Shown in pieces: positions 27,608 to 33,751 of a DNA stretch of 33,751 bases; the stretch's first letter is position 1; each line of letters begins with the position of its first letter. The position numbers were made by a program, and so were the translations under genes. Origin of the DNA: Gammaproteobacteria bacterium. GTDB taxonomy: Bacteria; Pseudomonadota; Gammaproteobacteria; Steroidobacterales; Woeseiaceae. The stretch is taken from contig JAHEGH010000029.1 of the NCBI GenBank assembly GCA_024639825.1, positions 1-33,751 on the forward strand, read 5' to 3'. The notes beneath the pieces were generated by a model. That model ran no database searches. It was not told the origin of the DNA and saw only the letters and a program-made list of their open reading frames with translations.

Positions 27608-29830
27608 TCACGAACGCTTGAAGCGGCTGAAAAATCCACCCTTTTTTTGTTCCTCATCGTCGTCATCGAGCGAACCGGGTGCGTCGCGATCCGAAGTTGG
27701 GGGGCGAACGTTCAGGGCTTTGAGCGTTTGGGTCATTGAAATGTTGATCTGGTCCTCAATGGGCTGCGGCGCCGGCGGCGGTTCGGAAGAGCCGTTTGCT
27801 GGCTCACGCAACGAAGGATGCAGGTCCGCATTCAGCGCGCGCACGGTTTTCAGGCGCTGTGACGCTGAAAGATCCAGTCCGGCTTCACCGCCGCGCTCGC
27901 GTGTCTCTAAACTGACTTCGAAGTCGGGCTCTTCGGACGCCACGGTCGACGTATGCGGTGTGCCCACCGCCTGTGACAGGGTAGCGGCAGACGTATCGAA
28001 CAGCGCGAGTTCACCGTCATTTGCGGGCTCACCTGCGGCGCCGGCCGCGACGACCTGCGAGGCGATGAGGTTGATCTCTTCGCCGAACAGCGTTTCAGCA
28101 AGCCTGTCGTCCACGTCCTCGATGGTCTTGGCTTTGGCCAGTTCGGCCGCAATTTTCTCGAGTTCGGCGTCCGCCTTTTTTGCTTTCTGCGGGGCGATGC
28201 GAACTTCGGGAAGCGTGCCTGTCGATGAGTGTTCAGACTCTGTCGGGCTGATCTGGCCTGGCTCATCAATCAAATGGTTCTCAACGCGTGCCTGGATGGC
28301 GTTGTCGAGCGTAATTTCGGGAATCTCGTCGACATTGTTCAGGACTTTTGGTGCCGCCGGGACCGGGACAGCATTCGCTTCCGGTTCGGGCATCGGCTCG
28401 TCGTCCGCGTCGCCGTGAGCGAAAGCCATGGCTTTTTCCAGCGCGTCCAGATCGGGTACCAGCTCCGCGAGTGTCGGATCACGCTCCCACTCAGGGATGA
28501 CCTCAGCCGCGTCGTCGAGGGTTGGCAAAATTTCGGGCTCAGGCTCAGGTTCAGGCTCGGGCTCGGGCTCAGGAACCGGTTCGGGTTCCGGCTCGGGTTC
28601 AGCGACGAGAACCGGCTCCGGTTCAGCTCGCGGCGCGATCTCGGCGACGGGCTGCAAGTCGGGCAGTTCGGGCAGTTCGGGCAAATCGGCTAGTTCTGGC
28701 AGCTCCGGCAGGCTATCCGGTTCAGGGATGTCCTCGCTGTGAAGCTCCGGAATGTTGTCTTCCGAACCCGCCTCGATTGTCGCGGTAACGAACTCTGGGG
28801 CAAGTATCTCCAGATCCGGGAGCGTGTCCTGGATCAATTCCGGAATGTCATCGATGGATGGCAGGGATTCGTCCGGTGACTCGTCCGAAAATACGATAAC
28901 CGGCTCAGGGGCAGGCTCAGGTTCAGCTGCGAGCTCTGGCTCTGGCTCCGGCTCTGGCTCCGGCTCTGGCTGCGGATCAGGCACAGCCGCGGTGACCACA
29001 GGCGCGGTATCGAAATTCCCGGCTTCAAGTCCAAATTCATTCCTGGCGATCTCGGCGACGTAGGCAGCCGGCACCTTCTGGATGCCATCCGCGGCGGCAG
29101 CCGTGAGGGAAGCCTCGACAATGTTATTGGCGATGCGGGGGACACCGCCGCTCAGCTGATGAACCAGCGCGGCGCAGCGAGAATCGAATATGAACTCGAA
29201 ATCGGCGCCGGCGAGTCGGAAGCAGTGCATCAGGTAGCCTCGAAGCTCAGCGCCGCTAAGCGGTGCGACAGTGAGCCGCTGGCGAGAACGTTGGTCCAGA
29301 CGCGCGAGCTGCGGGTCCTTGCAGAACGTCGGCAGGCGCTCGTCGCCCATGAGAATGACAGCCGCGCCGCCTGAATCGCCGGCATCAGCCGCCGTCAGGG
29401 CTTCGAGTTCAGACAGTGCTTCGGCGCCGGCCCGGAGCGCGTCTTCAACCACCACGACCAGCCGCATGTTCTGCGTTTCGAGGTGTTGCAGTTGTTCCCG
29501 CAGTGCGGCGAACTGACGAATCGGCCCTTTCGGGGGCTCAGCAACGCCAAGCTCTTCGAGCAGGAATTCCAGTGCATCCGTACCCTGAAGGTGAATCCGG
29601 CCAATACGCACCATCTTGTGGCTGCTGGACATCCCATTCAGCGCTTTGGTGACGACCGTGGTCTTGCCGGAACCGGCCGGACCGGATACGGCGATTACAG
29701 CGTCCTGCGAGGCAAGTCCCTTCTTCAGGGCAGACATCGCATACGCGGTTTGCGGTCCCACGAAGACGTTGGTGCCCGTGGCCTTGGCCAGGAAAGGGCG
29801 TTTGGTCAGTCCAAAATGTTGTTCGTACAT
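27608..29830 (-). CDS. ExeA/GspA-like AAA ATPase with long Glu-Pro repeat region
   Basis: A 740-residue protein. Residues 1-270 form an ExeA-type AAA domain: MYEQHFGLTKRPFLAKATG, then Walker A GPAGSGKT (50-57), a Walker B-like VVVVEDAL (125-132) with atypical acidic order, LARLDQRSRQRLTVAPLSGAELRGYL and LSGGVPRIANNIVE. Residues 271-540 are a very acidic linker with two Glu-Pro tracts (287-310 and 403-434) and PEL repeats (375-392). Residues 545-600 look folded and helical (ELEKIAAELAKAKTIEDVDDRLAETLFGEEINLIASQV). The end is a basic amphipathic tail, GGFFSRFKRS. Unlike classical ExeA there is no membrane helix or peptidoglycan-binding domain. A link to the distant gsp genes is possible but unproven. 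Confidence 0.78.
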   Translation of the reverse strand: MYEQHFGLTKRPFLAKATGTNVFVGPQTAYAMSALKKGLASQDAVIAVSGPAGSGKTTVVTKALNGMSSSHKMVRIGRIHLQGTDALEFLLEELGVAEPPKGPIRQFAALREQLQHLETQNMRLVVVVEDALRAGAEALSELEALTAADAGDSGGAAVILMGDERLPTFCKDPQLARLDQRSRQRLTVAPLSGAELRGYLMHCFRLAGADFEFIFDSRCAALVHQLSGGVPRIANNIVEASLTAAAADGIQKVPAAYVAEIARNEFGLEAGNFDTAPVVTAAVPDPQPEPEPEPEPEPELAAEPEPAPEPVIVFSDESPDESLPSIDDIPELIQDTLPDLEILAPEFVTATIEAGSEDNIPELHSEDIPEPDSLPELPELADLPELPELPDLQPVAEIAPRAEPEPVLVAEPEPEPEPVPEPEPEPEPEPEPEILPTLDDAAEVIPEWERDPTLAELVPDLDALEKAMAFAHGDADDEPMPEPEANAVPVPAAPKVLNNVDEIPEITLDNAIQARVENHLIDEPGQISPTESEHSSTGTLPEVRIAPQKAKKADAELEKIAAELAKAKTIEDVDDRLAETLFGEEINLIASQVVAAGAAGEPANDGELALFDTSAATLSQAVGTPHTSTVASEEPDFEVSLETRERGGEAGLDLSASQRLKTVRALNADLHPSLREPANGSSEPPPAPQPIEDQINISMTQTLKALNVRPPTSDRDAPGSLDDDDEEQKKGGFFSRFKRS
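28532..28601. repeat. Hexanucleotide-type tandem repeat encoding Glu-Pro tract 2
   Basis: Degenerate tandem units of the form GGCTCN/GGTTCN on the plus strand. On the coding strand these give alternating Glu and Pro in the ExeA-like protein (residues 411-434). Confidence 0.8.
28660..28711. repeat. Nine-base repeat encoding PEL/ADL units
   Basis: Units close to GGGCAGTTC on the plus strand, repeated with decay. They encode the Leu-Pro-Glu-Leu-rich segment at residues 375-391 of the ExeA-like protein. Confidence 0.7.
28901..28980. repeat. Hexanucleotide-type tandem repeat encoding Glu-Pro tract 1
   Basis: GGCTCT and GGCTCC units alternate in the tightest part (28935-28970), with decayed units on both sides. 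They encode the first Glu-Pro tract (about residues 285-310). Confidence 0.8.
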
Positions 29831-30071
29831 AACGGTCCGGTCGGCAAGACTACGGGCAGTAAAACAGTCACGGCCCTAACAGACGGCTAGTTTGTGGGCT
29901 ACTGCGCTCAATTTCATGGGGTTATGTCACAAATTTGATTCTTCGAAGGGGCTCTGCGGCGCCTGGGCCCGACGGCCTCCACACGAATAAACCACTGAAT
30001 TCCGGGTCAAAACCGTTCAGAATACGCCAAAGCTCGCGCAGCAAGAAGAAGGCATAAGGAAGCAGGAATAC

Positions 30072-31181
30072 ATGCGTAAGTTATTGATTTTTGGGATTCT
30101 GGCAGCATCAGTCGCGGGTGTTATCGCCATGACCAGCCTGCGTCCTGAATCGCCGAAGAAAGAGCGCGTGGAGCTCGATCCCCTGGTGGAAGTGCAGGTG
30201 CTCGAAGCGATGGATGCGAAGTTCGAGATTCGCAGTCAGGGGACAGTCTGGCCCGGGATCGAGACGATCCTGAGTGCGGAGGTGTCCGGAACGATTACCT
30301 CCCTCTCACCGCAGTTCGTCGCCGGCGGTGTCTTCGATGAGAACGAGGTGCTGATGAGAATTGACCCGACGAACTACGATGTCGCGGTCAAACAGGCCGC
30401 AGCGCTGGTCAAGCAGCGGCAGATCGAATTTGACGGTGCGCAGCAGCTTCGCAGCCAGGGTTATCGCGCCGAGGCCGAGCTCGCGGCGGCGGCCGCGGCA
30501 CTCGCGACCGCTGAAGCGGACGTCGTCAGGGCGCGTCGGAATCTTGAACGCACCTATATCCGACTGCCTTATGCCGGCATCGTGCGCGCGAAAGAAGCGG
30601 ACCTCGGGCAGTTCGTCACCCCAGGCGCGCGGCTGGGCGTGGTGTTCTCCACCGATTACGCTGAAGTTCGCTTACCGCTGACCGACACTGATCTCGCTTT
30701 CATCGACTTGCCCGATACCAGCGCCGCGTCGTCTCCTGAAGCCGTAACAGGGCCATCGGTGGTTTTGTCGGCCGTTCAGAGGGGCCGTATGGCGCAATGG
30801 CAGGCGACGATTGTCAGGACAGAAGGTGTTGTCGACGAAAAAAGTCGTATGACCTATGCGGTCGCACGCATCGACGACCCGTATCGCAGGCGCAGCGATG
30901 GGAATGAGCTGCCAGTCGGTACGTTTGTACAAGCCTCAATCGAAGGCACCCTCGCTGAAGATGTCGTACGGATTCCGCGTGCAGTTGTACGTGGTTCCGA
31001 CAAAATTGTCTTTGTGGACGATGACAACAAGCTTCTGATCAGGTCTGTCGATGTAGCTCGATCCGACGCGAATTATCTGTATGTCCGCGGTGGGGCCGCA
31101 GCGGGCGAGCGGATCGTCCTGACCGCGCTGGAATCGCCGATAAACGGGATGTCGGTGAGAACTCAGGAAAGCGGGGACTAG
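30072..31181 (+). CDS. RND efflux membrane fusion protein (HlyD/MexA-like)
   Basis: A 369-residue periplasmic adaptor. An N-terminal hydrophobic anchor (about 4-21) lacks a lipobox Cys. Then come a beta-barrel strand, the first lipoyl half (ILSAEVSGTITSLSPQFVAGGVF...LMRIDP), a short alpha-hairpin (about 100-165, Ala/Glu rich) and the second lipoyl half (LERTYIRLPYAGIVRAKEADLGQFVTPG), a hallmark of the family. A membrane-proximal domain closes the protein (DVVRIPRAVVRGSDKIVFVDDDNKL...GERIVLTAL). It would couple the inner-membrane pump to an outer-membrane channel not seen here. AGGA (30064-30067) precedes the ATG. The pump gene starts 3 nt after its stop. It is divergent from the ExeA-like gene. 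Confidence 0.93.
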   Translation: MRKLLIFGILAASVAGVIAMTSLRPESPKKERVELDPLVEVQVLEAMDAKFEIRSQGTVWPGIETILSAEVSGTITSLSPQFVAGGVFDENEVLMRIDPTNYDVAVKQAAALVKQRQIEFDGAQQLRSQGYRAEAELAAAAAALATAEADVVRARRNLERTYIRLPYAGIVRAKEADLGQFVTPGARLGVVFSTDYAEVRLPLTDTDLAFIDLPDTSAASSPEAVTGPSVVLSAVQRGRMAQWQATIVRTEGVVDEKSRMTYAVARIDDPYRRRSDGNELPVGTFVQASIEGTLAEDVVRIPRAVVRGSDKIVFVDDDNKLLIRSVDVARSDANYLYVRGGAAAGERIVLTALESPINGMSVRTQESGD

Positions 31182-31184
31182 ATC

Positions 31185-33751
31185 ATGCGTGGACCCGGAG
31201 TCACACAGGAAAAAGGCCTTATCGCGTGGTTTGCGTCAAATCATGTCGCGGCCAACCTGTTGATGATCATGATCATTGTCGGCGGCCTGATCACCGTCGG
31301 TACGATTCGGAAGGAAACGAATCCCGATCTCGAACTCAATATGATCCAGGTTCGGGTGCCGTACCTCGGCGCGGCGCCACAGGAAGTGGAGGAGGGCGTC
31401 ATCCTGAAGGTCGAAGATGCCATCCAGGACCTTGTCGGCATCAAGAAAATTCGTTCGACCGCGGTTGAGGGTTCCGGGAATGTGGCTATTGAGGTTTACC
31501 CGGACGCCGACCTCAACCAGCTGCTCAGTGATGTCAAGACGCGTATCGATGCAATTTCGACGTTTCCGGCCCTTACCGAAAAGCCGATCATCTACAAACT
31601 GGAACGCAACAGACCCGTCATCATGGTGGCGCTGCATGGCGATCTGGATCGCTTTGGCCGCAAAGCGCTTGGCAATGAAATTCGCAATGAGTTGTTGCGA
31701 ATGCCGGAGGTCAACAACGTTATTTACCACGGCGACACGCCGTACGAAATTAGCGTGGAGGTTTCTGAACAGACGCTGCGCCAGTATGGGCTGACAATGA
31801 GCGAGGTTTCTCTGGCGATCAGGAACTCGGCCGTCGATATGCCCGGTGGCACGATCAAGTCGGATGGTGGCGATATCCTGTTGCGAACGAAGGGTCAGGT
31901 TTATACCGGCAGCGAATTCGGCCAGATTGTTTTGCGGACGTTTGCTGATGGCACTCGACTAACGCTTGATGATATTGCAAATATTGAAGACGGTTTCGTT
32001 GAGAGCGACCGCTTCAGTCGCTTCAACGGCGAGCCCAATTCGACATTGCAGGTTGTGGCAGGATCAAACCAGAACGAAATTGAAACAGCACGCGTTGTAA
32101 AAGATTACGTCGCCGACAAGCGTGCGATGTTGCCGGACGGCGTCTACCTCGATACGTGGATCGACTTGCCGAAGTACCTGCAGAACAGTCTCGATCGCAT
32201 GCTAGGCAATATGGTCTCCGGAGCAGTACTGGTCTTTATTGTCCTGTCACTATTCCTGCGTATGAAAGTCGCGTTCTGGGTGATCGTGGGCCTGCCAGTT
32301 TCGTTCCTTGGCGCGTTGTGGTTCATGCCAACCTGGCCTGTGTCGATCAATACAATAAGTCTCTTCGGTTTTATTATCGTGCTGGGTATTGTTGTCGATG
32401 ATGCGATCATTATCGGTGAGAGCGTGTATACCAAGATACGTGCTGACGGGCACACGCTCGACAATGTCATTCAGGGTGCGCATCGGGTTGCAATTCCCGC
32501 GACGTTTGGTGTTCTGACGACAATTGCGGCATTTGCTCCGATGATGTTCATTGGTGGTGTCGTAGGTCCGTTCTTTGAGGCAATGGCGTTTGTCGTCATC
32601 CTGTGTCTCGCGTTTTCACTTGTAGAATCAAAACTGGTCCTGCCGGCGCATCTTGTGCAGGCCAATATTCCTCCCATCGACGAAGAAGACCTGTTTAATC
32701 CGCAGCGCCAAATTGGCTTTTTTGAACGGTTCCCGCGGTTCTTCCTGAAGATCCAGCGGCACGTGCAGCATGGTTTGCAAAAACTTATCTACGACGTTTA
32801 CAAGCCATGGCTGGAGCGCGCGGTTGATAACCGCGGACTAACGGTAACGATCTTCTCGGCGATACTGATTCTCACCATCGGACTAATGACCAGCGGCATT
32901 GCGCGTGTTGTGGTCTTCCCGGAATTCGCATCTGACTTCATCCAGGTCAGGATGGAGATGCACGCGGGTACACCGCCGGCTGCTCGTGATAAGGCTGCAG
33001 AAAAAATTCAGAAGGCCCTGCTTGAGCTGAACGAAGAATACGTCCGCGAGCATCCGGATTCTCTGCCAATCATGCAGCATATCGGCATGTGGACGCCCAG
33101 CGATACCACCATGACAGCGTTTGTCGAACTTCCTTCTGATGAGAAGCGCCCGTACGAAATGACTGAGGTTACGGAGCTATGGCGTGAGCGGGTCGGCGAG
33201 GTGCCGGGCGTGAAGGAGTTGAAGTTCATCGGAACCGGACACATCGGCGGCGGCGCGCCGTTGAGTTTCCGTCTGGATGGCAACAACATGGATATGCTCG
33301 AGTCGGCTGCAGCCGACCTCGCAGCCGAGCTGCAGAATTACGAGGGTGTTTTCGACATCGTGAACTCGGCGACATCCGGCACCGAAGAGATCAAGCTGAA
33401 AATCAAACCCGAGGCTGAGGCGCTTGGGCTTACGATGTCTTCGCTGGGCCGGCAAGTGCGCCAGGCGTTCTATGGCGAGGAGGCACAGCGCATCCAGCGT
33501 GGCAAGGACGAGCTAAGGGTGATGGTGCGCTATCCTATTGAGGAACGCCGTTCTATTGCCGATCTCGAAAACATGCGCATCCGGACCCCGGCTGGGGACG
33601 AGGTTCCATTTGCGTCGGTAGCTGAGGTGTCTTTCGGTAAAGGCTATTCCAGGATCCAGCGACTCGATCGCTCCCGGACAATAACCGTATCAGCGGACAT
33701 CGATCCTGATGTCGTTGAGCCGGGACAGGTGATTCGTGAGATGTCTTCCGG
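31185..33751 (+). CDS. RND efflux pump inner-membrane permease (3' end cut by window edge)
   Basis: 855 codons are open from the ATG at 31185 to the window end, of about 1030 expected. Seen: a cytoplasmic N-terminus and helix 1 (NHVAANLLMIMIIVGGLITVGTI), the first porter region (VRVPYLGAAPQEVEEGVILKVEDAI, and DVKTRIDAI), helices 2-6 with the proton-relay pair D405-D406 in IVVDDAIIIGE, a central cytoplasmic helix region, helix 7 and most of the second porter domain. Sequence style (PTNPDLELN-like start, VVFPEF, QVRMEMHAGTP) places it in the HAE-type or broader AcrB-like group rather than metal-exporting CusA. The substrate is unknown. It is operonic with the adaptor gene upstream (3 nt gap). 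No frameshift was seen. Confidence 0.94.
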   Translation, partial: MRGPGVTQEKGLIAWFASNHVAANLLMIMIIVGGLITVGTIRKETNPDLELNMIQVRVPYLGAAPQEVEEGVILKVEDAIQDLVGIKKIRSTAVEGSGNVAIEVYPDADLNQLLSDVKTRIDAISTFPALTEKPIIYKLERNRPVIMVALHGDLDRFGRKALGNEIRNELLRMPEVNNVIYHGDTPYEISVEVSEQTLRQYGLTMSEVSLAIRNSAVDMPGGTIKSDGGDILLRTKGQVYTGSEFGQIVLRTFADGTRLTLDDIANIEDGFVESDRFSRFNGEPNSTLQVVAGSNQNEIETARVVKDYVADKRAMLPDGVYLDTWIDLPKYLQNSLDRMLGNMVSGAVLVFIVLSLFLRMKVAFWVIVGLPVSFLGALWFMPTWPVSINTISLFGFIIVLGIVVDDAIIIGESVYTKIRADGHTLDNVIQGAHRVAIPATFGVLTTIAAFAPMMFIGGVVGPFFEAMAFVVILCLAFSLVESKLVLPAHLVQANIPPIDEEDLFNPQRQIGFFERFPRFFLKIQRHVQHGLQKLIYDVYKPWLERAVDNRGLTVTIFSAILILTIGLMTSGIARVVVFPEFASDFIQVRMEMHAGTPPAARDKAAEKIQKALLELNEEYVREHPDSLPIMQHIGMWTPSDTTMTAFVELPSDEKRPYEMTEVTELWRERVGEVPGVKELKFIGTGHIGGGAPLSFRLDGNNMDMLESAAADLAAELQNYEGVFDIVNSATSGTEEIKLKIKPEAEALGLTMSSLGRQVRQAFYGEEAQRIQRGKDELRVMVRYPIEERRSIADLENMRIRTPAGDEVPFASVAEVSFGKGYSRIQRLDRSRTITVSADIDPDVVEPGQVIREMSS

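Noticed and set aside
27321-28418. A 365-codon plus-strand frame, Ser-rich
   Set aside because: It crosses the boundary of two well-supported minus-strand genes and arises from the mirrored Glu/Asp-rich codons.
28532-28980. Tandem repeats that might suggest a CRISPR-like array
   Set aside because: Units are 6 to 9 bases, degenerate, in frame with a protein, and have no unique spacers of uniform length.

Overview
The window looks like a chromosomal segment of a moderately GC-rich gammaproteobacterium. A marine lineage such as Woeseiaceae or another Chromatiales-like group fits, but this is inferred from gene content and style, not demonstrated. The strongest taxonomic clue is a block, clpS-clpA | infA-aat-(acetyltransferase)-trxB | ftsK-lolA-(vanZ)-rarA-serS. 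It reproduces the order of the E. coli minute-20 region, but cydDC and lrp are absent and two other genes are present.

Layout. 1-5041 (minus strand): a type II secretion operon, gspC-gspD-gspE-gspF, with gspF cut by the window edge. Its GspE lacks the usual tetracysteine zinc motif. 5226-7878 (plus): clpS-clpA, the adaptor and unfoldase of the N-degron pathway. 7895-11064 (minus): trxB, a COG3146 acetyltransferase, aat and infA, with tight or overlapping junctions except before infA. Aat makes the N-degrons that ClpS recognises, so both halves of one proteolytic pathway are here. 11228-17297 (plus): ftsK-lolA-vanZ-like-rarA-serS, closed by a strong bidirectional terminator shared with a convergent Bax-inhibitor-1 family gene.

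17350-24324 is a more mixed stretch. It holds an SDR oxidoreductase directly behind tRNA-Ser(UGA). Next is a compact plus-strand run: a secreted protein, a small membrane protein, a histidine phosphatase and YjbQ. A convergent pair follows, a GNAT and a Bcp/PrxQ peroxiredoxin. Last come a secreted CotH-kinase-like protein and a convergent DUF4956-like membrane protein, which is the most interesting pair here, then tRNA-Arg(CCU).

24368-33751: a YvlD/holin-IV-like membrane protein, a lipoprotein M28 metallopeptidase, a two-gene minus-strand unit (ExeA-like AAA ATPase with long Glu-Pro repeats plus a membrane GGEDEF diguanylate cyclase), and an RND efflux pair (membrane fusion protein plus inner-membrane pump) that runs off the right edge.

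A recurrent feature is that several genes (clpS, the CotH-like gene, the DUF4956-like gene, the YvlD-like gene) have a promoter-like -10 element only 6 to 12 nt before the start codon and no Shine-Dalgarno sequence, which predicts leaderless or nearly leaderless mRNAs. No mobile element, CRISPR array, phage or integrase was seen. No gene-free stretch exceeds 300 bases; the longest are 5042-5265 and 29831-30071.
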